From the NCBI GenBank assembly GCA_016842085.1, contig JAEVEX010000055.1, positions 1 through 41,214 on the forward strand: a DNA stretch of 41,214 bases, in the 5' to 3' direction. Shown one piece after another: positions 33,166 through 41,038 of the stretch (position 1 is its first letter; every line of letters begins with the position of its first letter). Under the pieces are notes generated by a model. That model was not told the origin of the DNA. It saw only the letters and a program-made list of their open reading frames with translations, and did not search any database. This DNA comes from Candidatus Thermoflexus tengchongensis. GTDB taxonomy: Bacteria > Chloroflexota > Anaerolineae > Thermoflexales > Thermoflexaceae. Position numbers and translations under genes: made by a program.

Positions 33166-33662
33166 GCGAGATCGAAGCGCTCCTGCGCAACAACGAGGTC
33201 TATGCGGCGTCCTTCGCTTATGGCCACCTTCCGGCCGCCCCCTCCCGGCGGCTGGCCATCGTGACCTGCATGGACGCGCGCATCGATGTGCATCGGATCC
33301 TGGGCCTGCGGGAGGGCGAAGCACACGTCATCCGCAACGCCGGAGGGGTGGTCACGGAGGATGTGATCCGTTCCCTGACGATCTCCCAGCGCCTGCTGGG
33401 CACGCGGGAGATCATGCTCATCCATCACACGGATTGTGGCATGTTGACGTTCCGGGACGATGAGCTGAAGGATCGCATCCAGGCGGAGATCGGGATCCGG
33501 CCGCCCTTCGCTTTCGAGGCCTTCTCCGACCTGGAGGAGGATGTCCGACAGTCCATCCGCCGGCTTCAGGCCAGCCCCTTCCTGCCCTATAAGGACGCGA
33601 TCCGTGGATTTGTTTACGATGTGCGCACCGGCCGGCTTCATGAAGTCCAACCGGATCCGTGA
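33162..33662 (+). CDS. Beta-class carbonic anhydrase, clade-D-like
   Basis: A 166-residue protein. Zinc and active-site residues are C36, D38 and R40 (TCMDAR), H89 and C92 (HHTDCG). The compact form with EAHVIRNAGGVVTEDVIRSL and the C-terminal GFVYDVRTGRLHEV resembles the Rv1284 group (clade D). That clade also contains the carbonyl sulfide hydrolase of Thiobacillus thioparus, so in this sulfur setting COS or CS2 may be the substrate rather than CO2. GGAGGAAACAA precedes the ATG; both ends overlap neighbours. Confidence 0.92.
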   Translation: MSEIEALLRNNEVYAASFAYGHLPAAPSRRLAIVTCMDARIDVHRILGLREGEAHVIRNAGGVVTEDVIRSLTISQRLLGTREIMLIHHTDCGMLTFRDDELKDRIQAEIGIRPPFAFEAFSDLEEDVRQSIRRLQASPFLPYKDAIRGFVYDVRTGRLHEVQPDP

Positions 33663-33700
33663 AACCCGTGAGGTTGGAAGGTCTCTCCAGGAGGTGGGAA

Positions 33701-35095
33701 ATGGTGCTCTGGAAACCGGATCCCAGCTTCTATCCGTCCCCCCGGCTGGCCATGCAGGCGCCCCCGGAGCGCCTGGCTTATGTGGCGACGGTGAATCCGA
33801 ATCCGGATGGGCGGCCTGACGCTCTAGCCGTGGTGGATGTGGACCCACGTTCCCCCACCTATGGGCGGGTGGTTGGAAGGGTGGATCTTCCCTATGCCGG
33901 CGATGAGCTGCATCATTTCGGCTGGAACGCATGCAGCTCGGCGCTGTGCCCCTATGCGCCCCATCCGCATGTTCAGCGCCGATACCTGATCCTCCCCGGG
34001 TTGCGCTCATCCCGGATCTATATTGTGGACACCCAGCCGGATCCCCGGAATCCCCGTCTGGTGCGGGTGATCGAGCCGGAGGTGGTCGCCTCCCGGACGG
34101 GCTACTCACGTCCCCACACGGTGCATTGTGGGCCGGACGGCATCTACCTCAGCGCTCTGGGGAGCCTGGAGGGGGATGGGCCCGGCGGGATCTTTGTGCT
34201 CGATCATTACACCTTTGAGGTCCTGGGGCGCTGGGAGGTGGATCGGGGGCCGCAGTTTCTCGCTTACGATTTCTGGTGGCATCTCGGTTACGATGTGATG
34301 ATCACCAGCGAATGGGGGACGCCTCGTATGGTGGAGAATGGGGTCGATGTGGAGGCCCTGCTGAACGGCCGCTACGGCCACCGGCTCCATGTCTGGGATC
34401 TGCGCCGCCGGCGGCATCTCCAGGCTCTGGATCTCGGGGCAGAGCACCAGATGGTCCTGGAGCTGCGGCCTGCCCATGATCCGACAAAGGCCTACGGGTT
34501 CGCAGGGGTTGTTCTCTCGCTGAAAGACCTTTCCGCATCGGTCTGGCTATGGTATCGGGAGAACAGCGCCTGGTCGGTGCGAAAGGTGATCGAGATTCCT
34601 GCGGAGCCAGCGGATCCCGACCTGCTCCCCCCTATCTTAAAGGACTTCCGCGCCGTCCCGCCCCTGGTGACCGACATCAACCTCTCCCTGGATGATCGCT
34701 TTCTGTATGTTTCATGCTGGGGCACCGGGGAGTTGCGCCAGTATGATGTTTCCGATCCCTTCCATCCCCGGTTGACTGGGGCCGTGCGCCTCGGGGGGAT
34801 CGTGAGCCGCGCCCCCCATCCGAAGGATCCCGCACGGCCGCTGAACGGAGGCCCCCAGATGGTGGAGATCAGCCGGGACGGCCGCCGCATCTACGTGACG
34901 AACTCCCTGTATATCCCCTGGGATCCGATCTTCTACCCGGACGGCATCCGGGGATGGATGGTGAAGCTGGATGCGGGTTCGGACGGAGGGCTGGCGGTGG
35001 ATCCAGCGTTTTTCGTGGAGTTCGGGGACTACCGGCCGCACCAGGTCCGGCTGGAAGGAGGGGATGCCTCATCGGACTCCTTCTGCTATCCGTGA
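33701..35095 (+). CDS. Selenium-binding protein SBP56 / methanethiol oxidase family
   Basis: A 464-residue seven-bladed propeller of the SBP56 family. Signatures are WKPDPSFYPSPRLAM at the start, LHHFGWNACSSALCPYAP, TGYSRPHTVHCGPDGIYLS and the C-terminal DYRPHQVRLEGGD. Human SELENBP1 and bacterial MtoX members oxidise methanethiol to formaldehyde, sulfide and H2O2 and need copper; several His residues and Cys are kept here. The start is ATG 33701 (AGGAGGTGGGAA upstream, and it fits the family N-terminus); a GTG at 33659 overlaps the previous stop. No signal peptide is visible, unlike periplasmic MtoX. Confidence 0.93.
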   Translation: MVLWKPDPSFYPSPRLAMQAPPERLAYVATVNPNPDGRPDALAVVDVDPRSPTYGRVVGRVDLPYAGDELHHFGWNACSSALCPYAPHPHVQRRYLILPGLRSSRIYIVDTQPDPRNPRLVRVIEPEVVASRTGYSRPHTVHCGPDGIYLSALGSLEGDGPGGIFVLDHYTFEVLGRWEVDRGPQFLAYDFWWHLGYDVMITSEWGTPRMVENGVDVEALLNGRYGHRLHVWDLRRRRHLQALDLGAEHQMVLELRPAHDPTKAYGFAGVVLSLKDLSASVWLWYRENSAWSVRKVIEIPAEPADPDLLPPILKDFRAVPPLVTDINLSLDDRFLYVSCWGTGELRQYDVSDPFHPRLTGAVRLGGIVSRAPHPKDPARPLNGGPQMVEISRDGRRIYVTNSLYIPWDPIFYPDGIRGWMVKLDAGSDGGLAVDPAFFVEFGDYRPHQVRLEGGDASSDSFCYP

Positions 35096-35117
35096 GGAAG
35101 CAGTGGAAGGCGGAGAG

Positions 35118-35759
35118 ATGGCGGACTGGTTCCCATGGGGTGGGATATTTCTGCTGGGGGCTTATCATGGCCTGAACCCCGCGATGGGATGGCTGTTCGC
35201 TCTGGCTCTGGGCCTGCAGGAGCGGCGGCGCCGGGCCCTCCTGCAGGCCCTGGTGCCGATCGCGATGGGGCACTTCCTCGCCGTTGGGGCGGCCGCCCTT
35301 GTTCTCATCGCCCTTCCGAATGTTCTGCCCCTCCGGTTTGTGCGCGGGGGAATGGCCTTGATCCTTGCAGGTTTTGGCGCCTACCGGCTGGTCCGCGCTC
35401 GCCATCTCCGGTGGGTCGGCCTGCGGGTGGGATTCCGCGACCTGGTGGTGTGGTCGACACTGATGGCCTCCAGCCACGGCGCAGGCCTCATGCTCTCCCC
35501 TTTCTTGCTGGGCCCAATATGTGTGGTTCCCGGGCTGCACGGAAGTGAAGGGTTCTATTCGGCATGGCTCGTGAGTCTGCGGGATGGCATCGGCATCGTG
35601 GGAATGCATACGCTGGGGTATTTGCTGACCATGGCTCTGGTTGCATGGATTGTATACGAAGGCGGTCATCTGGCCCTCCTTCGACATACCTGGGTGAACC
35701 TGGATTTCCTCTGGGCGTTCGCATTGCTTGGCACCGCATTTCTCTCGCTCCTTGGATGA
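35118..35759 (+). CDS. Polytopic membrane protein with His-Gly motifs
   Basis: A 213-residue protein with about five or six hydrophobic segments (IFLLGAYHGLNPAMGWLFAL, GHFLAVGAAALVLIAL, GMALILAGFGAY, GMHTLGYLLTMALVAWIVY, FLWAFALLGTAFLSLL). Conserved-looking motifs are YHGLNPAMGW and SSHGAGLML, which recall the HG/NP motifs of NicO- or TauE-like metal or anion carriers; the family is not certain. It follows SBP56 closely and could deliver copper or export a sulfur product. The start could be ATG 35118 (GGCGGAGAG) or ATG 35064 (GGAAGGAGGGG), the latter within the SBP56 gene. Confidence 0.75.
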   Translation: MADWFPWGGIFLLGAYHGLNPAMGWLFALALGLQERRRRALLQALVPIAMGHFLAVGAAALVLIALPNVLPLRFVRGGMALILAGFGAYRLVRARHLRWVGLRVGFRDLVVWSTLMASSHGAGLMLSPFLLGPICVVPGLHGSEGFYSAWLVSLRDGIGIVGMHTLGYLLTMALVAWIVYEGGHLALLRHTWVNLDFLWAFALLGTAFLSLLG

Positions 35760-36086
35760 AGAGAATCCGCCTCGGTCGCCCTCTATGCTGGGAACCCAGC
35801 GGCCCCAGTTTTGAAAATCTGGAAAGCCCTGGGAACCGAAACCGAACCCGAAACCCAAACCGGCGCGTTGACAGGGTTCACCTTATCGGCTAAAATACGC
35901 GATGCTTTTTTGATCTCCGGGCTCCGGGTTCATCCCCTCCGCCGGAGGAGCCCCCCAATCGGGCGTTGCGCATCGGGTCTCCTTCCGGAGAGGGGAGGGA
36001 AAGGAGTCCTTCTGCCTTCTCCATCGGCACCGGGTGGCATAAGTCCTGTCCATCTTAAACCTCAGGATCGCGAGGGATAAAGGAGA
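35760..36086 (+). other. rpsL upstream region with long leader
   Basis: No gene is seen in these 327 bp. At 35832-35862 there is a run of GAACC/GAAACC-like units. After the promoter at 35868-35896 comes a leader of about 184 nt that can fold (CCTCCGCCGGAGG near 35936-35948 and TCTCC...GGAGA near 35979-35995). It ends with AAAGGAGA before the rpsL ATG. Confidence 0.55.
35868..35896 (+). promoter_or_regulatory. Sigma-70-type promoter of rpsL
   Basis: TTGACA at 35868-35873, a 17-bp spacer and TAAAAT at 35891-35896. The predicted start near 35903 gives a leader of about 184 nt before rpsL. Confidence 0.72.
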
Positions 36087-36518
36087 ATGCCGACCATCAA
36101 CCAGCTGATCCGCAAGGGGCGTAAGCCGAAAGTTCGGAAAAGCAAGTCGCCTGCCCTTCACTGGGTGTATAACTCCCTGACCGGGGAGCGCTACTGGGAT
36201 CCGAAGGGGGCTCCACAGCGCCGCGGGGTGTGTGTCGTGGTGCGCACCATGACGCCCAAGAAGCCCAACTCGGCGCTGCGGAAGATCGCCCGGGTCCGCC
36301 TGACCAGCGGGGTGGAGGTCACCGCTTACATCCCCGGTGAGGGCCATAATCTCCAGGAGCACTCGGTGGTCCTGGTCCGCGGGGGCCGCGTGAAGGATCT
36401 CCCGGGGGTGCGCTATCACATCATCCGGGGCGCCCTGGATGCGGCGGGTGTGGAGAAGCGACGCCAGGGGCGCTCGAAATATGGCGCCAAGCGGCCCAAG
36501 GAGCAGAAGGGCCGGTAA
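36087..36518 (+). CDS. rpsL: Ribosomal protein uS12
   Basis: A 143-residue uS12. Decoding-centre motifs are [18 protein letters not shown] (about 53-70, with the wild-type Lys linked to streptomycin sensitivity) and [30 protein letters not shown]. It has the longer N-terminal insert ([20 protein letters not shown]) common in Gram-positive-like S12. The usual downstream partners rpsG and fusA are missing: a convergent rluB follows after 61 bp. Confidence 0.97.
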   Translation: MPTINQLIRKGRKPKVRKSKSPALHWVYNSLTGERYWDPKGAPQRRGVCVVVRTMTPKKPNSALRKIARVRLTSGVEVTAYIPGEGHNLQEHSVVLVRGGRVKDLPGVRYHIIRGALDAAGVEKRRQGRSKYGAKRPKEQKGR

Positions 36519-36547
36519 TGCTTTCTTCGTTATCGAGGTGAGCTGCT

Positions 36548-36576
36548 GGAGGGGAGCCCATCCCGGGCTCCCCTCC
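36548..36576. terminator. Hairpin between convergent rpsL and rluB
   Basis: GGAGGGGAGCCC (36548-36559) pairs perfectly with GGGCTCCCCTCC (36565-36576) over a 5-nt loop, followed by GCTTTAT on the plus strand. The U-content is low, but the site and stem suit a terminator for rpsL and possibly also for rluB. Confidence 0.65.
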
Positions 36577-36579
36577 GCT

Positions 36580-37326
36580 TTATCCGGATCGAGGACGCTG
36601 TGGGGTTTTCGAGCTATGCTGCTTCAGGGTTCGAAGTTGCTGTAACTCCTGGGGGGTCAGGGGGCGCCACTGACCGGGCTTGAGACGACCCAGCGCCACC
36701 GGTCCGATGCGGATGCGGATCAGTCGACGCACCGGGTGGCCCAGGCGAGCAGCGATCCGCCGGATCTGGCGCTTTTTCCCTTCCCGCATCTCCACCAGCA
36801 GCCACGTTTGATTCCCCTCGTAGCGGATGATCTGCACCTTCGCCGGCCGGGTCCTCTGCCCCTCCAGGAAGATCCCCCGTCGCCATTGCTCCAGGGTTTC
36901 GGAATCGGGGCGTCCCTCCACCAGGACCTGGTAGACCTTCGGATGCTCATAGCGGGGATGGGTTAACCGGTGGGCCAGATCCCCATCGTTGATCAGCAGG
37001 ACCAGTCCCTCGCTCCGCGCGTCCAGGCGCCCGACCACATAGAGCGGTTTCACCGGAGGAACCAGATCATACACGCTGGGCTTCCCGGAACCCGGCATCG
37101 GATCCGAAAGCACACCCCGGGGCTTATAAAGCGCAAAGCCCATCAGAGGGGGAATCCGGATGCGGCGGCCATCCACCCGGATTTCATCCCGTTCTGGATC
37201 GGCGCTCATCCCGAGATGGGCTGGGATCCCGTTCACGGTCACCCTTCCCTGCCGGATCAGCTCTTCACATTCCCGACGGGAGCCCAACCCCGCACGGGCC
37301 AGGATCTTTTGAAGACGTTCTCGCAT
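36580..37326 (-). CDS. Large-subunit rRNA pseudouridine synthase, RluB type
   Basis: A 248-residue protein. An S4 RNA-binding domain opens it (RLQKILARAGLGSRRECEEL), then the RsuA-type catalytic domain with VVGRLDARSEGLVLLINDGD, whose Asp is the nucleophile, and YQVLVEGRP. It probably makes pseudouridine near the peptidyl-transferase centre (2605 in E. coli numbering); RsuA-type assignment for 16S cannot be excluded. The start is ATG 37326 (TAGGGGTAAGA upstream) or ATG 37347. It begins close behind the deacetylase gene. Confidence 0.92.
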   Translation of the reverse strand: MRERLQKILARAGLGSRRECEELIRQGRVTVNGIPAHLGMSADPERDEIRVDGRRIRIPPLMGFALYKPRGVLSDPMPGSGKPSVYDLVPPVKPLYVVGRLDARSEGLVLLINDGDLAHRLTHPRYEHPKVYQVLVEGRPDSETLEQWRRGIFLEGQRTRPAKVQIIRYEGNQTWLLVEMREGKKRQIRRIAARLGHPVRRLIRIRIGPVALGRLKPGQWRPLTPQELQQLRTLKQHSSKTPQRPRSG

Positions 37327-37350
37327 TCTTACCCCTACGCACGTCATGAT

Positions 37351-38415
37351 TCAGGGGGAGGGCGCGGTTTTCAGAAGGCTTAATTTCCACGCCAGCTTTT
37401 CCACATCATCGGTGCCGCGGATCCGGATTCGGGGCCATACCCAGCGGTTTTCCAGCCGCTCGTCTGCCCCGTAGGCCGTGGTGACCGCGCCCCAGAATCG
37501 ATACCCCTCCAGAAACCGGATCAGGTTCTGATCGTAGTCGGAAGAGGGATAGGCGAAGAAACGCACCGGACGGCCGGTATGGGCCTCGATGGATTGCTTC
37601 CCGCCGATGATGTGATAGAAGAGAAAGGCTTCGTCCCTCCCATTCAGCGGGATATGCTCCCGTCCGTGGAGCTGGATGTCCATCCCGGCCTCGCTCATCT
37701 GCCGGATCTGCTCCCAGGACAGATAGCGAGGATCCCCCTCATCGGCCCGGCCGGTCAGAACGAAGAACGTTCCCTGAAAGCCGTAGCGCAGGAGCTTTGG
37801 GAACGCCTCCTCATAGGCATCCCGATAGCCATCATCGAAGGTCAATACAATCGGTCGGGGAGGGAGCGGACGACCCTGCGTCAGATGGAAGATCAGATCG
37901 CTGAGGGAGACCGTCTCATAACCGGCCTGGCGCAGGTATTGAAGGTGAGCTTCGAACATCGAAGGCCGCACCGAAAGATCCAGGCGGAAACGGTCCGCCC
38001 CGGAGGGCGGATTCGAAATGTAATGATACATCAGGATGGGAACCTGCAGCGCCCGTGGCGAGCCATCGGCAGGCGGCAGGGGTTCCTGAAAGAACGGATA
38101 AGGCGTCGGAGCCGGTGGTAGGGTCGGCGATGGCTCAGGGGTCGAAGGCCGCGGAGGCGCTGAAGGAGACGTCGACGTGGGGGAGGGAGACATGGGAGGC
38201 GATGCCGTGGGGGAGCTTTCCGGGACAGGGGCCGAAGGGGAAGCCCCGGCGGGGATGGGAAGCAACCCGCGAGAAGTCTCCCATGCCGCCGCATCGATCG
38301 CATAGGTGAGGATCAGCGCGGTCAGCACCAGCGGCCCGCCGAGAACGATGATCCACAGGATGGGAGGGCTGAAACGCTGTCGAGTTCGCAGTCGCCGGGG
38401 ATCGCTCATCTTCAT
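37351..38415 (-). CDS. Membrane-anchored polysaccharide deacetylase (CE4)
   Basis: A 354-residue protein. One N-terminal membrane helix (ILWIIVLGGPLVLTALILTY, about 19-38) is followed by a long Pro/Ser/Thr linker (50-110), then a CE4 NodB domain: LTFDDGYRD with the catalytic and metal Asp, and IQLHGREH as the second metal motif, where the usual HSRTH-like His pair is present in changed form. It likely removes N-acetyl groups from cell-wall or exopolysaccharide outside the membrane. ATG 38415 or 38409 could start it. It precedes rluB by a few bases, in one transcription unit. Confidence 0.9.
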   Translation of the reverse strand: MKMSDPRRLRTRQRFSPPILWIIVLGGPLVLTALILTYAIDAAAWETSRGLLPIPAGASPSAPVPESSPTASPPMSPSPTSTSPSAPPRPSTPEPSPTLPPAPTPYPFFQEPLPPADGSPRALQVPILMYHYISNPPSGADRFRLDLSVRPSMFEAHLQYLRQAGYETVSLSDLIFHLTQGRPLPPRPIVLTFDDGYRDAYEEAFPKLLRYGFQGTFFVLTGRADEGDPRYLSWEQIRQMSEAGMDIQLHGREHIPLNGRDEAFLFYHIIGGKQSIEAHTGRPVRFFAYPSSDYDQNLIRFLEGYRFWGAVTTAYGADERLENRWVWPRIRIRGTDDVEKLAWKLSLLKTAPSP

Positions 38416-38593
38416 CCATGAGCCTGGATTTCAGTGGGATTCCATGGACGGGCTGGGAGCCGGAAGCCCTGAGGGCCGGGAGGCGCCGGGCCGCCGCATG
38501 GTCCGGTATCCTCCAAAGGCCTGAAAGGCGGGATGAGTTCTCTTCGTCCTGTCGAGAACCCAGCGGCCTGATCGTTCATAAGGAAAGAGCCAG

Positions 38594-38631
38594 AAAAACC
38601 CCGCACCCCTGAGGAAGCAAGGGGTGCGGGG
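38594..38631 (-). terminator. Rho-independent terminator of tRNA-Glu
   Basis: CCCCGCACCCCT (38599-38610) pairs with AGGGGTGCGGGG (38620-38631), a perfect 12-bp stem with a 9-nt loop. On the minus strand it is followed by TTTTT (38598-38594). It lies 10 nt after the tRNA 3' end. Confidence 0.9.
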
Positions 38632-38640
38632 ATCCCGGAG

Positions 38641-38714
38641 TGCCCCCGAGGGGATTCGAACCCCTGATCTCCGCCTTGAAAGGGCGGCGTCCTAGGCCAC
38701 TAGACGACGGGGGC
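38641..38714 (-). tRNA. tRNA-Glu(TTC)
   Basis: On the minus strand the acceptor GCCCCCG pairs with CGGGGGC and the discriminator is A (38641). The anticodon stem-loop is CCGCC-CTTTCAA-GGCGG with anticodon TTC, and the T-arm contains GGTTCGAATCC. CCA is not encoded (CTCC follows). An extended -10 promoter lies just upstream and a strong terminator just downstream, so it is a single-gene unit. Confidence 0.96.
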
Positions 38715-38726
38715 GTTTCCCGGTTA

Positions 38727-38732
38727 ATTATA
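38727..38732 (-). promoter_or_regulatory. Extended -10 promoter of tRNA-Glu
   Basis: The minus strand reads TGGTATAAT: a perfect TATAAT with extended TG, 13 bp before the tRNA 5' end. The -35 is poor, as for the rpmH promoter. Confidence 0.65.
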
Positions 38733-38872
38733 CCACACGTTCGATGGCAGACCCGGGATGTTCGGACGGCCGCTGGATCGCCCGCCGCTTCTCTCTTTTT
38801 ATGATCTGAGAAATGGCCCAGGGCGACTTCGAGCTTCTCCGGGATCGACATCGAGCAGAAGACACCGGGCGA

Positions 38873-39373
38873 TCACCCCAGGGGTTCCATCGGGCGAACG
38901 CCCTCCGTGCCCCGGCGCAGCTCCCAGGGGTAGATGATGTAAGCGTCGGTCACGGCGGCATAGTAAGTCGGCCCGTGGCGAAAGAGCGATTCGCGGGGTT
39001 TGTAATGAAGCACCGCAGTTTCCGGATAACCCCCGGCTGCCTCCACCCGGCTTCGAACGGTGTTGATGGTGCGCCCGCTGGCCCAGACGTCATCCACGAT
39101 CAGCACCCGACGGCCCCGCAACAGCTCATCCTCAGGGAACTGCAGGAACGTGGGCCAGGTGAAAAGCTTGACCTGGCTTAAGTCCTGGGCTTCCGGGAAG
39201 CGAACGGCGGCCGTCAGGATGTATTTGATGTCCAGGGCCTCCGCGATCATCCCCCCGGGCACGATCCCCCCCCGCGTGATCATCAGCAGGGCGTCAAACG
39301 GTCCCCGGAGCTGGGGCAGCAGATGGTCCATCAGGGCTTCCACATCTCCCCACGAAAGGATTTCTCGCCGCAT
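38873..39373 (-). CDS. Purine-type phosphoribosyltransferase
   Basis: A 166-residue type I PRTase. The PRPP-binding motif RVLIVDDVWASGRT is at 89-102. MITRGGIVPGGMIAEAL supplies the N-terminal loop. It resembles the xanthine/hypoxanthine or Gpt-like group that salvages purine bases from PRPP; the base is not determined. AGGAGAGGT precedes the ATG. It ends about 140 bp before the tRNA promoter on the same strand. Confidence 0.88.
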   Translation of the reverse strand: MRREILSWGDVEALMDHLLPQLRGPFDALLMITRGGIVPGGMIAEALDIKYILTAAVRFPEAQDLSQVKLFTWPTFLQFPEDELLRGRRVLIVDDVWASGRTINTVRSRVEAAGGYPETAVLHYKPRESLFRHGPTYYAAVTDAYIIYPWELRRGTEGVRPMEPLG

Positions 39374-39842
39374 CCACGCAACCTCTCCTTAAAATTGAGA
39401 AATCCAAGCAGACGTCGGAGGCCTCATGCTCCGACCCTCCAAAACGACAGGTTGGGGGATGGCTTGTCTCCCTGAGCGCGATGCCCCTGGCCTCTCCATG
39501 GGGGCTTTGGGGGAAGGAGCCATCCCGATCCCGGCTCCCTGGACGGGAGCCCAACAACGGATGTCCTGCTCTCATTTTATTCGCTCTCTCGGTAGCGTGA
39601 GAGGCCGCAGTGGAGGAGGACAGGGTTTACGCATTGGGGCGTGGATTGCGGGCCCGCAGCCCTCGAGGTTGCACGGCCGGCTTCCTCACCGGGGATTTCT
39701 GGGCCGGATGGGGTGCCGAGGGCAACCCCACCCGGCCTGGAGGAACATTTTACTCCCCCGTGCCCCAAAAGGCCTCCGGGGAAGAGGGACCACCCTGCCT
39801 TCCCGAATGGGGGCCTGACTGCGTAAGTCTTAAAAACCCTGT
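39374..39842. other. Non-coding gap with imperfect hairpin
   Basis: No gene is recognised in these 469 bp. An imperfect inverted repeat at 39702-39737 (GGCCGGATGGGGTGCC against GGCAACCCCACCCGGCC) lies downstream of the substrate-binding gene on its strand and could end or protect that transcript. Confidence 0.5.
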
Positions 39843-40868
39843 TTACGGGGTTCCCTGCCTTGCCTTCTGGAGCAAAGCGGTGGTGAAGACCCGATCGATC
39901 TCCACGGGCCGGGTGATGGCGTTGTAGCGCCGCAGGACTTCGTAAAGAGCCTCCCACTGTTCCCGCGTTTGCCATCCGATCCCATGGGCCCGTGTCACCT
40001 CCGATTCGGCGTCCCTCAGCTCGGTCTCCAGCATAAACTGCATGTGTCCTCGATCGGCCTGCGGCGCGTATTTCAGAACGATGTCCACCGCTTCCTCCGG
40101 GTTCCTCCGCGCGTCCTCGATCCCTTTCATGGCCGCGCGCAGGAAGCGGACCAGAAGATCCGGATCCCGCTGGATCTGCTCTTCGCTGGTGACATACGTG
40201 AGCCCCAGGGTGGGCACCCCATAGTCCGCGGCCTCCCAGATCACCAGCTCATAGCCCATCTGCTGCAGCAGATAGGGTTCATTGGACTTGAAGAGGGGAT
40301 ATACATCCACCAGCCCCTGAACCAGCACTCGGGGATCGAAGCCGACGTTCACCAGCTCCACCCGGCTTCGATCCACCCCCGCCGCCTCCATGATGGCGAA
40401 GAGATCCGGCGGCGGCGTCCCTTTATACCCCACCTTCTTCCCCTCCCAATCCTTCGGCGTCCGCATCCCGGAGGATTTCAGGGCGGCGAAGGCCTGCTGC
40501 CCTCGCTGGCCGATGAGGGCGATCGAGACCAGGGGAAGACCTGGATCGGCCCGCCGCTGGAGCAATACCGCCGCGTCCTGCGTGGTCACCTGGACCGCGC
40601 CGGCCATCAGGAGCTGGAGATGCTCCCCCCGCCCGGTGGAATGCTGGATCTCCACATCCAGCCCTTCAGAGAGAAAATAGCCTTTCTCTTTGGCGACGTA
40701 GACGCCCACAAACGGGAGGTTGGCCTGGGGCTTGTAGCCGGCCATGAAGACCATATGGCGGAGCGCCACCGTGGGCGTGGCCATCGGCGTCGGCGTGGTG
40801 CAGCCCACGATCCCGATCACCAGACCTGCGAGGAGCACGAAGCGGATCATCCGGCCGATTCGAAGCAT
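39843..40868 (-). CDS. NMT1/THI5-like ABC substrate-binding lipoprotein (orphan)
   Basis: A 341-residue lipoprotein. The signal is MLRIGRMIRFVLLAGLVIGI with lipid Cys C23 (IVGC). The binding fold reads PFVGVYVAKEKGYFLSEGLD, GAVQVTTQDAAVLL and the LVNVGFDPRVLVQGLVDVYP region. The family carries pyrimidine precursors of thiamine, nitrate, sulfonate and similar ligands. No ATPase or permease stands beside it here, so it may use a transporter elsewhere, or one beyond the window. The start is ATG 40868 (GGAGG 7 nt upstream) or ATG 40874. Confidence 0.88.
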   Translation of the reverse strand: MLRIGRMIRFVLLAGLVIGIVGCTTPTPMATPTVALRHMVFMAGYKPQANLPFVGVYVAKEKGYFLSEGLDVEIQHSTGRGEHLQLLMAGAVQVTTQDAAVLLQRRADPGLPLVSIALIGQRGQQAFAALKSSGMRTPKDWEGKKVGYKGTPPPDLFAIMEAAGVDRSRVELVNVGFDPRVLVQGLVDVYPLFKSNEPYLLQQMGYELVIWEAADYGVPTLGLTYVTSEEQIQRDPDLLVRFLRAAMKGIEDARRNPEEAVDIVLKYAPQADRGHMQFMLETELRDAESEVTRAHGIGWQTREQWEALYEVLRRYNAITRPVEIDRVFTTALLQKARQGTP

Positions 40869-40980
40869 CGCCATGCCTCCTTCTTGAGCTTGCGCTGTTG
40901 GGCTTCCATCGGAAGGGCGGGATGGCCCCAACCCCCGGAAGAAAGCAATGAGGGCGCGTCCAGTCGTCCCCTAATGAGTT

Positions 40981-41009
40981 TTGACAATCAAGATCGGTAA
41001 AGGCATACT
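40981..41009 (+). promoter_or_regulatory. Promoter of the right-edge transposase
   Basis: TTGACA at 40981-40986, a 17-bp spacer and CATACT at 41004-41009. The start near 41016 gives a leader of about 23 nt containing AAAGGAG before the transposase ATG. Confidence 0.55.
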
Positions 41010-41038
41010 CGGGTCATCACGCATGAAAGGAGCGAAAG

